Shown: one piece after another, positions 54,797 through 63,457 of the stretch
Position numbering within the stretch: the stretch's first letter is position 1
Layout: each line of letters begins with the position of its first letter
DNA from: Bremerella sp. TYQ1
GTDB lineage: Bacteria; Planctomycetota; Planctomycetia; Pirellulales; Pirellulaceae
DNA length: 64,000 nt
Direction: 5' to 3'
NCBI RefSeq assembly: GCF_020150455.1
Contig: NZ_CP083740.1
Span: forward strand, 6,345,001-6,409,000
Translations under genes and position numbers: made by a program
The notes under the pieces: generated by a model
Seen by the model: the letters and a program-made list of their open reading frames with translations, nothing else
What the model was told of the DNA's origin: nothing
The model's database searches: none

Positions 54797-56140
54797 ATGA
54801 GTGAACTCCTTGAAATACCGGAAGTGGTTGGGCTGCAGTCTCGATCCGATGTGATTCGTATCCCTCCAGACTTGGACGTCCCGATGACCGATCGGGTTCG
54901 GCACTTGGTCGATACGGCCGAATTTCGCCGCCTTGTCCATATCAGCCAGCTGGGATTGGTTTCACTCGTCTTTCCGGCCGCTCATCACAGCCGATTCGAG
55001 CACAGTTTGGGTGTGTACCGCACCATGCTGCTCTACCTGCAGCGTTTGGCTCATGTGCCGGAGTTCGCGGAAGTCATCGAAACCGCAGATGCCGAGCTGA
55101 TGATCGTCGCGGCGTTGCTCCATGATTTGGGGCATTGGCCGTTTTGCCATCCGATTGAAGACATGCGGCTGACCGGCGTTCCCCAGCATGAACTGTTCGC
55201 CAACAGTTTTCTGCTGGAAGGGGAAATTGCCGATTGCCTGCGTGACGACTGGGGAATCAATCCGCGTGACGTCGTCAGCTTCCTTTCGGAAAAAGGACGT
55301 ACCGCCAAAATGAAGCTGATGCAAAGTGTCATCAGCGGGCCGATCGATGTCGATAAGCTCGACTATCTTCAGCGAGACAGTTTGCATGCCGGGGTTCCGT
55401 ATGGCCGGAACTTCGATCAGCAGCGCCTGATCGCAAGTCTGTGCGTGAACGAAGCAGGCGATAAGCTCGCGCTGACCAACAAGGGCCGCACGGCCGCCGA
55501 GATGATGGTCTTTGCTCGGTATGTGATGTTCAGCGAAGTTTACTGGCATCATGCCGTACGAAGTGCGACCGCCATGCTGCAGCGTGCGTTCTTCATGTTG
55601 CGTCCTCAGTTGGAGCTTGACTCGCTCTTTCGTTTGACCGAACGTCCGATGATTGACGTCATGTTGGAAGCGGCCAGCAACGGTCCGGCTCGCGACTTGT
55701 TGGCAGGGCTGTTCGGCCCGACGCGAAGGCTGTACAAGCAATTGTTCGAGTACTCTCACTTCGAGCATCCGGAACTGTTTCATCAAATTGCTCGTCGGCC
55801 TTACGACTGGCTGGTCGAGCTGAGCGATCAGTTTGCCACGACATTGTCCCGACATTTAGGTAAGCGGGTTGCTCCGCACGAGATCTTGATCGATGCACCA
55901 CCGGTGAAGTTGGAAGTGCAGTTCAACATCGACGTGTTGGATCAGAACAGCGGAAAATATCGCGGGCTTGGCGATGTCTCGCCGATGGTCGAGACGTTAG
56001 CGAAACGACAGTTTGACGACTACGTAAAGAAGGTTCGGATCTTCCTGCATCCGCGACTGCAAGATTCGATCGATAGCGACTCTTCGATTGAATCGCTGTT
56101 TGTCGACACAGTTCGCAGTATGTTTCCTGAGACCGGATAA
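54797..56140 (+). CDS. HD-domain phosphohydrolase (SAMHD1/dGTPase-like)
   Basis: 447 aa. The HD metal site is LLHDLGHWPFCHP (about residues 106-118), preceded by RFEHSLGVYRTML (about 72-84) with the first histidine, and later DKLDYLQRDSLHAGV with the last metal aspartate (about 190-204). This resembles the SAMHD1-like YdhJ/dGTPase branch of the HD superfamily. The substrate is not clear from sequence. It begins about 50 bases after the 54658 repeat. Confidence 0.85.
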   Translation: MSELLEIPEVVGLQSRSDVIRIPPDLDVPMTDRVRHLVDTAEFRRLVHISQLGLVSLVFPAAHHSRFEHSLGVYRTMLLYLQRLAHVPEFAEVIETADAELMIVAALLHDLGHWPFCHPIEDMRLTGVPQHELFANSFLLEGEIADCLRDDWGINPRDVVSFLSEKGRTAKMKLMQSVISGPIDVDKLDYLQRDSLHAGVPYGRNFDQQRLIASLCVNEAGDKLALTNKGRTAAEMMVFARYVMFSEVYWHHAVRSATAMLQRAFFMLRPQLELDSLFRLTERPMIDVMLEAASNGPARDLLAGLFGPTRRLYKQLFEYSHFEHPELFHQIARRPYDWLVELSDQFATTLSRHLGKRVAPHEILIDAPPVKLEVQFNIDVLDQNSGKYRGLGDVSPMVETLAKRQFDDYVKKVRIFLHPRLQDSIDSDSSIESLFVDTVRSMFPETG

Positions 56141-56186
56141 CGCGGTCTCGTTTCTTTCCTTGGCGTTTCCACTATCTGCGGCGGCA

Positions 56187-57011
56187 CTAACTTGCCATGG
56201 CCGCTTGATCGTACCGAGCCAGGTACCAACCATCTCCGAGTGGAACGCTTCGCAGTAGATGATGCGGTTCGAGCAAACCACCGACGAAGGAATCAGGCTG
56301 GTTGCCATCGGGGTGCCATTCGAGCCAGACGCCTCGCTCGTTGCCAGAAAGCTGAAACCGAATTCCTCCGGCGTCACTTCGTTCGACACTGCTGAACGTC
56401 GGTCCTGATTTTGCGATCTCAGGCGTCGTCAGCAAAATAAGTGTCTTTGGCTTTCCTGCGGGGTAAGCCATAAAAGGGCCGAGATGATCTTGCTGGCCAT
56501 CATGCTTAGGCCACGTGGTACGAAGCGAGTCGGCAATTGGCTCGAACGCGGCAACATGCGAATCGATTCGGAGTCGTTTGCCGACCCAGATCATTTCATC
56601 CCAGCCAGCCAGCAGACCCAGCCAGCCACAAGCCAATGAAAGTACGACCATCCATGAGGCAAGCGAGCGATATCCGCGCCCACCAAACATCAGCCCAACG
56701 GCCAAAGCTGAAAGGCTGAGCGTTGAAACGATGGCGATGGCAGCCAACGAGTAGATCTTCCAGCGGATGAAAAACGTGTTGGCGAACTCGTCCAGTGTAG
56801 AACTTTCACCGGCAAGCCCCAGTTCGTGTTGAAGGTGATCCCACGTTGAAGAGAACCGAGCGTCCCAGATGATCCACCCGGCCAAAAGCAGCAAGATGCC
56901 TGCGTTGATCAGCCAAAGGATCAGGGGATGCCGCATCGGTGCAAAGCGACCAGCCCAGGTGTTTTCCTGAGAAACGCGATTCGCGGTGGTGGGTTCAATG
57001 GGAGCGTGCAT
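56187..57011 (-). CDS. Unknown membrane protein, about 250-274 aa
   Basis: 274 aa from ATG at 57011, or 249 from ATG at 56936 (MRHPLILWLINAGILLLL), which directly precedes the first helix. Helices lie at about residues 29-46, 90-112 and 118-136, then a soluble domain. No family recognised. The soluble part contains LILLTTPEIAKSGPTFSSVE and GVWLEWHPDGNQPDSFVGGL, possibly a beta domain. The gene ends at the HD gene (convergent, 46 bases apart) and starts right after the terminator of the gene upstream. Confidence 0.55.
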   Translation of the reverse strand: MHAPIEPTTANRVSQENTWAGRFAPMRHPLILWLINAGILLLLAGWIIWDARFSSTWDHLQHELGLAGESSTLDEFANTFFIRWKIYSLAAIAIVSTLSLSALAVGLMFGGRGYRSLASWMVVLSLACGWLGLLAGWDEMIWVGKRLRIDSHVAAFEPIADSLRTTWPKHDGQQDHLGPFMAYPAGKPKTLILLTTPEIAKSGPTFSSVERSDAGGIRFQLSGNERGVWLEWHPDGNQPDSFVGGLLEPHHLLRSVPLGDGWYLARYDQAAMAS

Positions 57012-57014
57012 GGC

Positions 57015-57055
57015 AAAAAGAGAGTCCGCTCCTCTCGATGGTGAAGAGCGGACTC
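57015..57055 (-). terminator. Terminator of the terpenoid-cyclase-fold gene
   Basis: On the minus strand, GAGTCCGCTC (57055-57046) pairs with GAGCGGACTC (57031-57022), followed by TCTTTTT. It lies about 20 bases after the stop codon at 57074 and ends four bases before the next gene's first ATG. Confidence 0.88.
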
Positions 57056-57073
57056 CGAGGGCAAGGCGAAAGC

Positions 57074-58234
57074 TTACTCTGCAGCATTAGCGGCAGGTTT
57101 AGAAGAATCAGCATCGCAGTAGGACAATGCCATCAGGGCGAATGCCGTTGCGAGGTTTTTATCGTTCTCGAACCAGCGACCATTTTCGTTGGCCCACGAT
57201 CCATCTTCGTTCTGGCGTTCGGCCAGTTCGTTGATAAGATCTTCTCGCCAGTTGTGTGTGTTGCCTTCGGCGTCGGTCACTTCATTAAGACCTGCGGTCC
57301 CAAGACCGGCGGCGAACGTGTGGTAATAGTAGTACAAGCCGGCGCTGCCCATACCTGGGTTTTGTTCGACGCTGTAGTTATCGGAAACCCACTGTGTTGC
57401 GGCTTTCACGCGTGGATCGTCCTTCGTCAGACCAGCATAGATCATGCTCTTCAAGCCGGCATAAGTCATTGAGCCGTAGCTACGGACGCCGCCGTTTTCC
57501 GTATACCGTTCCGGCGAAGTCGAAGGATCGACTTTCTCACGAGGAATCTCGTAGAAGAAACCACCATCGTTAACTTTGCCGGCGACTTCGGTCGTGTTGT
57601 ACTTGCTTTCCAGGTTCTGGCAACGCGACACGAACACGAGGGCACGCTGAATCGCTTCGTCATCTGCTTCGCTGCCGGTTTCGATGAGCGATTCAACGAG
57701 GTAGGCCGTGTTGGAAAGATCGGGACGGCTAGGACCGCCATACCCAACGCCACCAAACCAGACGTCATCCTTGGCGACTTTTCCTTCCGCGTACTGCAGC
57801 CCGGTGACGAATTCGCGAGCCTTCTTGAGCGTGTCGTTATATCGCCCGTCGGCGTTGGCCGCTTCAAAGCAAAGCATGCCAACACATGTTTCGTAGTTTC
57901 GTAAACGACCGTTGCCATAGATCCCGCCGTCTGGTTTCACGAAGCCTTCAAGCGCTTTCAAACCCTTGGCGACCACCGGATCGTCGACCGACTTGCCGTT
58001 GCGAAGAGCTCCCGTCACGGCCAAAGCAGTCAGGCCTGGTCCTGCTTGAGCGGTGAAGCTGCCGTCGTCGGCCTGGCCATTCTTTTCGAGGTAGGACAAA
58101 CCTTTCGAAACAATCGCATCGAGCTTCTTTTGAGCGTCGCTCGAAATTGGGCTGTCGGCCGCTGTGGCCATCGAGCCAATCGCAAGAACCAAGCAAGGAG
58201 AAATCGCAACGAATACGCGACGGGAAATGTTCAC
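57074..58234 (-). CDS. Exported terpenoid-cyclase-fold (prenyltransferase/squalene oxidase repeat) protein
   Basis: 386 aa from GTG at 58234, which has AGAGG six bases upstream; ATG and other starts further upstream lack this. The signal peptide contains VFVAISPCLVLAIGSMATAA. The remainder is an alpha/alpha toroid with repeats such as KLDAIVSKGLSYLEKNGQAD and AERQNEDGSWANENGRWFEN (the QXXDGSW type of repeat, near the C-terminus). DxDD-type cyclase motifs are absent, so a scaffold or a lyase-like role fits better than terpene cyclisation. The gene lies downstream of the 1003-aa vWA gene on the same strand. Confidence 0.8.
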   Translation of the reverse strand: MNISRRVFVAISPCLVLAIGSMATAADSPISSDAQKKLDAIVSKGLSYLEKNGQADDGSFTAQAGPGLTALAVTGALRNGKSVDDPVVAKGLKALEGFVKPDGGIYGNGRLRNYETCVGMLCFEAANADGRYNDTLKKAREFVTGLQYAEGKVAKDDVWFGGVGYGGPSRPDLSNTAYLVESLIETGSEADDEAIQRALVFVSRCQNLESKYNTTEVAGKVNDGGFFYEIPREKVDPSTSPERYTENGGVRSYGSMTYAGLKSMIYAGLTKDDPRVKAATQWVSDNYSVEQNPGMGSAGLYYYYHTFAAGLGTAGLNEVTDAEGNTHNWREDLINELAERQNEDGSWANENGRWFENDKNLATAFALMALSYCDADSSKPAANAAE

Positions 58235-58417
58235 GTTAACCTCTATGTATCTGTTGGGGGAAATGCAGGCGCGCGTCACAGGGAGTTGCAAAGAGCATGC
58301 CAGCAGACGCGAACGACGCAACCTACGGAAAAACACGTCGATTCAGATGATTGGTCATTGGTTGAGGCAACAGGCGTGTCGCACGAAATGACATGCGTGT
58401 CGCGCAGGTCGACATGG

Positions 58418-61400
58418 TTACTGCTCTTCGTCTTGCCGTCGTGTTTGCCGTTTGGCGTGTAGTAAGCGGTCGAGATAGCCTTGTTGCGAGTCCGTTTCGA
58501 GGCTCGGCTGAGTCGCTTCGGCCGATGCAGCAGTTTGCTGCTGTGGTACTTCGATCGTCTTAGGTGGGGAAGGATCCGTGGTCGATTCCTCCTGAGCAAA
58601 CGTGTCGAGCCAATCCTGGTTGAGCTTCTCCTTTTTAGCCTTCAAGCGATTAAGCGACTCAGCCACAGGGGCTTCTTCAGCGGGACGATCGAGCATCTTC
58701 GCCCAGATTGGCCCGATCCAGGCGAAGCTCCACAAAATTCGACGATTGGCAATGTCCATGACAAATAAGCACGCGGTGGTAACCAGCACCAGGTACCAAA
58801 TCGGTCGTTGGCTGCTGGCTTTCGGCAAGTCGTGACGGAAAGGGGTCGTTTCCAAGTTAGCGAGTTGTTCGTCGGTCATGTCGAGATTGAATACCTCGCC
58901 AGGTTGTCCGCCGGGGGGAGTCAGTTCGGCCAATCGCCGCAGCATAGGCAAGTTGTCGGAGCGATCGCGAAACTCTTGAGCATTCTGCACGTTCACACCG
59001 ATTCTTAGCGGAGCTTGTCCCGCTTCGGGAGAAACGGCTAAGAAGTGTGCGCCGGCATGTTCCGCATCAAACTCCGCTTCGTATCGACCAGGAGCGACTT
59101 GCACGAACGCTTCGCTGATTCGGTCGGAACGAGGGCCGACGCCATTGAGTTGCGGCGAAGCGAAGTTGACGAAGTTCCCGTCATCGTCCAGGGCATTCAA
59201 AATCAGTTTTACTTTTTGCCCCTTCACCTCCGAGGCAATCAGAAAGTTGTCCGACTCGCTGGTGCTTCGCATGCTCCAACGAATCATCTGCATCAATAGT
59301 TTTTCGTTGCCTTCCCAGCCGGTCCAGTTGGTTGTCCAGCGTTGTCCTGCATCGCTCGTCCAGCAAACGCTTCGCCCAATGCCATACTGCCATGCGGCAA
59401 GCAGTGCGTTGGTTTGCCCCGATGGTTCAGGAGCCGTCAGCAGCACGTCGACCAATGGACTGTCTTTCGGCGTAGTCATCACGTAACCAGAAAAGGGAGG
59501 GAGCGACGTCGGTATCCCTTTTAAAATCTCGTGGTTGGCTGTGACTTGGGGAATCATGCCGTTGGGATTCTCGAACACCAACGGACGCGCAACTCGGCGA
59601 ACTTCCTGCATGAAGATTCGCGGAATCGCTTTGGGAGAAGTGACCTGATAGAACTTGCCGCGTCCGATTGAAGCGATCTGATTCAGCAACCGCACATCGG
59701 CATCTTGCCCGACCGCGACCGAAGTAACGGTGATACCGACCTGTTGCATTTGTCTGGTCAGATTCGCGAAGTCCGCATTCGGCGTTTGGCCGTCGGTCAA
59801 CACGATCATATGTTTCACGGCCGCTTCATTTGCTTGCAACTGGCGGAAGCCGTCTTCCATCGCGGGGAACATGTTCGTTCCACCCCCAGCACCAAGCCGA
59901 GAAATCATCTGCATCACAAACTGCCGATTCTTGGCTGCTTGAAGCGGAACTGTTTGCGTCGCCGAGGCATCGAACGTCGTCACGCCGATGTAGTCGCGTG
60001 GGCCCAGTGCGCGAAGAGCTTCTCGGGCGGCCGTCTTGCACCAATGAATTTTTTCGCCAGACATCGAGCCTGACTTGTCCATCACCAACATCAATGCGCC
60101 GACAGGAACGACTTTGGCATCTTTGATTTGAAACTCAAGCGGCATCGCTTCTTCGACGGGCGTGTTATGCCAACCGCCGGCTCCGAAGCTATCAGGCCCG
60201 CCGAGCATGACCAGGCCTGCCCCTAAGTTCCGGGTATTGTCTGCGAGCATTTGCATCTGGGCATCGCTAAACGCCGTCAGCCCGTTGGTGTCGCCGCTGC
60301 TGCGGGCAACGTTTGCCAACACAACGACATCGTAGGGCTGCAAGTCGGACAGCTTTGTGAATAGCTGATCGCTTGGCTGAACAGTTACCTTCAAGTTGTT
60401 ACGACGAAGCATCTCGGCGAAGTCATCGAACTCGTCAGGGCGTGTCGAGTCGACGACAAGCAGGACTTGGCCGGACGACTCTATATGCGTGAACGACGTT
60501 GCACGATTGTTTTGCGTGAACCCATCCACTCCTTCACGATCGGGCGTAAACTCAGCTTCGTAGGTATAGAAACCTCCGTCCGGCAGCTCATCTTGAAAGC
60601 TGAACACGCGCGTCCCTGGCTCAAGTTCAATCGATTGCTCGACAACAACTTGATCGCGTCCGGCTCCTTTGCGAAGCACTCGAATTCGCCCCGGCACTGG
60701 TTCCTGAGCTGCGTTTTGATCCCAATGGACCCCAGGTCGATTGTTCAGCACCACTTGCACTTGAAACGGAGCCTTCTCGCGCATCGTCGCCGGCGAGGTA
60801 ATCTTTTCGACGGTGATCTCCGTGCGAGCGACATCGGTAATCGGAACAACATCAATGCCGATACCTGCCTGGCTTAGCGATCGAGCAATTGGCAACGCAT
60901 CCCCTAACGTCTGCTTGCCATCGGTGACAATCACAACACGTTTGGCCGCATCGACGGGAAACGCAGCTTGGGCCAGTTTCAATGCGGCTTCGAGATTGGT
61001 TTGCTGCGGATCAATGGTCGCTTCCAATTGCGACCGCAGGAACAAGTCGCCTGACCAAGGGGGGATTTCGATCGCGGCGTCGCCTCCAAAACTGATCACC
61101 CCTACGCGATCGTCTGGAACCGAATCGCGATAGGTGTTCGCGGTCGTTCGCACGTAGTCAATCACATTCTCGAGACGGTCCGCGGGAATACTCAGCGAGC
61201 GATCGACCAGATAGATCACCGTTAAACGATCGTTCGTCCGAACCAGTTCTACTTCGGACAGGGCGAGCACCACCAATAAGACGAGAACGCTTCGCAATCC
61301 GTTGGAAAGAAACCAACGCCAGCGATTGCCGATTGCGAGCCCGTTCCATGAAACCCACCACAAAGCCGGAATCAACGCCAGCAAAAACAGGAAGATTGGG

Positions 61401-61429
61401 CGTTCGACTGAAAACTGAAGATCGGTCAT
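58418..61429 (-). CDS. Large membrane protein with two von Willebrand factor A domains
   Basis: 1003 aa. Two N-terminal helices (about residues 12-30 and 38-58) are followed by a BatA-like vWA domain with LVDRSLSI. A second vWA domain has the intact metal motif MDKSGSMSG (about residues 449-457) and MIVLTDGQTPNADF. Between them GAGLVMLGGPDSFGAGGWHN is a class I glutamine-amidotransferase-like segment without its catalytic residues. One last helix near residue 910 (WYLVLVTTACLFVMDIANRR) precedes a charged C-terminal tail of 90 residues. It probably sits in the membrane with its vWA domains outside. The terpenoid-cyclase-fold gene is 183 bases downstream. Confidence 0.85.
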   Translation of the reverse strand: MTDLQFSVERPIFLFLLALIPALWWVSWNGLAIGNRWRWFLSNGLRSVLVLLVVLALSEVELVRTNDRLTVIYLVDRSLSIPADRLENVIDYVRTTANTYRDSVPDDRVGVISFGGDAAIEIPPWSGDLFLRSQLEATIDPQQTNLEAALKLAQAAFPVDAAKRVVIVTDGKQTLGDALPIARSLSQAGIGIDVVPITDVARTEITVEKITSPATMREKAPFQVQVVLNNRPGVHWDQNAAQEPVPGRIRVLRKGAGRDQVVVEQSIELEPGTRVFSFQDELPDGGFYTYEAEFTPDREGVDGFTQNNRATSFTHIESSGQVLLVVDSTRPDEFDDFAEMLRRNNLKVTVQPSDQLFTKLSDLQPYDVVVLANVARSSGDTNGLTAFSDAQMQMLADNTRNLGAGLVMLGGPDSFGAGGWHNTPVEEAMPLEFQIKDAKVVPVGALMLVMDKSGSMSGEKIHWCKTAAREALRALGPRDYIGVTTFDASATQTVPLQAAKNRQFVMQMISRLGAGGGTNMFPAMEDGFRQLQANEAAVKHMIVLTDGQTPNADFANLTRQMQQVGITVTSVAVGQDADVRLLNQIASIGRGKFYQVTSPKAIPRIFMQEVRRVARPLVFENPNGMIPQVTANHEILKGIPTSLPPFSGYVMTTPKDSPLVDVLLTAPEPSGQTNALLAAWQYGIGRSVCWTSDAGQRWTTNWTGWEGNEKLLMQMIRWSMRSTSESDNFLIASEVKGQKVKLILNALDDDGNFVNFASPQLNGVGPRSDRISEAFVQVAPGRYEAEFDAEHAGAHFLAVSPEAGQAPLRIGVNVQNAQEFRDRSDNLPMLRRLAELTPPGGQPGEVFNLDMTDEQLANLETTPFRHDLPKASSQRPIWYLVLVTTACLFVMDIANRRILWSFAWIGPIWAKMLDRPAEEAPVAESLNRLKAKKEKLNQDWLDTFAQEESTTDPSPPKTIEVPQQQTAASAEATQPSLETDSQQGYLDRLLHAKRQTRRQDEEQ

Positions 61430-61632
61430 TCAGAGACTTTCCGGCAAATCGGCATCCAACAAAGCGACACGTTCATTCTACGCGAAGTGGTTCAAAAAAC
61501 AGTCATCTTTGCAAGAAACCCCGGGAATTACGCTTAGTTGCGGTGGGCATCGTCGGACAGTCCGTTACGATGAAGCCACTAGGATCGGGAGATCTTTGCC
61601 TGAACGCGTCATGAAGCAACATCGGAGGCCGC

Positions 61633-62517
61633 ATGAATTCCCAAGCACCGGAGGCAGATCAGCGGGGCACATTTCTGAAAACCGTCATCGACGGACTCGA
61701 CCGTGTGGTCATTCCACTGGTCTGGTACAGCGTGATCATGCTGGCCGTGGAATGCCAGTTCTATCCCAACGATGACAGCCACGACACACCGATCTATTTC
61801 CTATGGTCCGAACGGATCGTCGCGCTGATATTTACGATGGAATATATCGTCCGCCTGATACGAAACTCAGGTCGCGGGTTTTATCCTTTCACCGCATTGG
61901 GCGTCATCGACTTAATCGCCATTGTCCCATTCTGGACCGGTTTTATTTTTACGACCGACGCTTTTCTGCACGCGATTCGTACGCTACGCGTGCTACGGAT
62001 GCTGAAGTTCTTTCGCTACTCGCGCGGGCTGCAGTTGATGGCATTGGGGTTCTATCGTTCCTACTGGAACTTGCGACCGTTGATGCTGGCGACGCTGATC
62101 ATGATTCTGTTTACCACGTTCGCATTGTTTGAAGTGGAAGGAATGCATCAGGAAGAGTTTCGCAGTTTGTTCACTGTCGTCTGGTTTCTGGAGGTAACGG
62201 GAACAACGGTCGGTTACGGCGATTTGTCTCCGGAATCGGTGCCCGGCAAGATCATCGTCATGTTCTATATGATTGGCGGTCTAGCGATTTTTATGGCTTG
62301 CTTCAGTGCCATCACGACCAGCTTCGATCAAGTCTTCCGTGAAGCGAACGACCCCGACTTTGATCCGCTCGATCAGTTCGATAAAGTGCGGCAAGAGAAA
62401 GAACAACTGGAAGAGCATTTCAAAGATACCGGAACGAGCGACGCCGAAGATGAGGCCGCCGAAGAAGAGGACGAGACGGAAGATCCCAGCGAACAGACCA
62501 AGCAACTTGGCGTTTGA
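61633..62517 (+). CDS. Voltage-gated-like potassium channel
   Basis: 294 aa from ATG at 61633 with GGAGG eight bases upstream. The six-helix plan of a Kv-like channel is visible: S4 carries Arg/Lys every third residue in HAIRTLRVLRMLKFFRYSRG (about residues 112-131), and the pore filter is TTVGYGD (about 191-197). A cytoplasmic acidic tail (EAEDEAAEEEDE-like) ends the protein. It overlaps by four bases the open frame of the VOC gene, which really starts at 62556. Two genes read in the same direction, so one unit is likely. Confidence 0.9.
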   Translation: MNSQAPEADQRGTFLKTVIDGLDRVVIPLVWYSVIMLAVECQFYPNDDSHDTPIYFLWSERIVALIFTMEYIVRLIRNSGRGFYPFTALGVIDLIAIVPFWTGFIFTTDAFLHAIRTLRVLRMLKFFRYSRGLQLMALGFYRSYWNLRPLMLATLIMILFTTFALFEVEGMHQEEFRSLFTVVWFLEVTGTTVGYGDLSPESVPGKIIVMFYMIGGLAIFMACFSAITTSFDQVFREANDPDFDPLDQFDKVRQEKEQLEEHFKDTGTSDAEDEAAEEEDETEDPSEQTKQLGV

Positions 62518-62555
62518 CACCCTTTACCCCACAGCAGTCGACAGGATTTCAGGCC

Positions 62556-62987
62556 ATGGAACCGCGCGTCAGTTTAATCACTTTGGGCGTTGCCGATTTG
62601 GAACGCTCGTTAAAGTTCTATCGCGATGGTCTCGGCTTGCCGACAACATGGACCGGCGATCGTGGTGTTGTCTTCTTTCAAACGACCGGAACATGCTTGG
62701 CGTTGTATCCGCTGGACAAGTTGGCCGAAGATGTCGGCGAGGATTGGATCGGCGAAAAGCCCGCCAGGTTTACCGGGATAGCATTGGCTCATAACGTCCG
62801 TCAAAAGGACGAAGTCGATCAGATTCTACAGCAAGCCGAAGCAGCAGGTGCCAAAATAGAAAAGCCGGGGCAGGACACCTTTTGGGGTGGCTACTCCGGC
62901 TATTTCTCTGATCTTGACGGTTATCTGTGGGAAGTGGCTTACGGTGCCTTCGAGTTCAACGAAGATGGCAGCCTGCAAATTCCCTAG
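62556..62987 (+). CDS. VOC-family (glyoxalase/bleomycin-resistance-like) protein
   Basis: 143 aa from ATG at 62556; the frame opens earlier at TTG 62514. The fold comprises two beta-alpha-beta-beta-beta units: SLITLGVADLERSLKFYRDG at the start, and WGGYSGYFSDLDGYLWEVAY near residues 109-128, whose final Glu is the metal ligand of the C-terminal unit. Metal ligand positions elsewhere are uncertain. The substrate is unknown. It overlaps the convergent TTR-like lipoprotein gene by four bases. Confidence 0.85.
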   Translation: MEPRVSLITLGVADLERSLKFYRDGLGLPTTWTGDRGVVFFQTTGTCLALYPLDKLAEDVGEDWIGEKPARFTGIALAHNVRQKDEVDQILQQAEAAGAKIEKPGQDTFWGGYSGYFSDLDGYLWEVAYGAFEFNEDGSLQIP

Positions 62988-63409
62988 GGACGCTTGGCTC
63001 CCTTTTTCATTTCGTCGAGCGAAAAGTTGAATTCGTTGTCGCCAGGTTCAACGTTGGCGGTCAGTTCTGACTGCTTGTTGTACTTCGGCGGCAAGATCTC
63101 TGGTTGCCAGCGAGTCTCGCCGGTCTCGGGATTTTCAATACGGTCTTCGGTCGTGATGGCAACCGTATGATTGCCGACCAAAGCTCCCCATTCGCGTCCC
63201 ATGAAATTCAACTTGAACTCTCCAGCCTCATTGGTTTTACCGTACGAAGGCCGTCCGTTGGCTGGTTGAAAGCGAACCGTCGCGTCACGCAGCGGTTCCC
63301 CTTGCAGCGTGACGGTGCCATGAACGTCGGCAAAGTCGAGGTCTGGCTTTCCGCTGAAACAACCCAGCATGGTGGTTAAGCCCACCAGCAACGCCAATCG
63401 ATATGCCAT
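62984..63409 (-). CDS. TTR-like lipoprotein (partner of DUF1559)
   Basis: 141 aa. AYRLALLVGLTTMLGC ends in a lipobox cysteine at residue 17. The body is a beta-sandwich: VHGTVTLQGEPLRDATVRFQ, then RPSYGKTNEAGEFKLNFMG and VGNHTVAITTEDRIENPETG; KPSYGKT and RPSYGKT are shared with the protein at 49510. It ends with an ELTANVEPGDNEFNFSL strand. It is 48 bases downstream of a DUF1559 gene on the same strand, repeating the order seen at 48466 and 51228. Confidence 0.85.
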   Translation of the reverse strand: MAYRLALLVGLTTMLGCFSGKPDLDFADVHGTVTLQGEPLRDATVRFQPANGRPSYGKTNEAGEFKLNFMGREWGALVGNHTVAITTEDRIENPETGETRWQPEILPPKYNKQSELTANVEPGDNEFNFSLDEMKKGAKRP

Positions 63410-63457
63410 GAGTGAATCTCCTTATAGCTAAGAATCTGGCTGAGAAAACGCCGCGGC

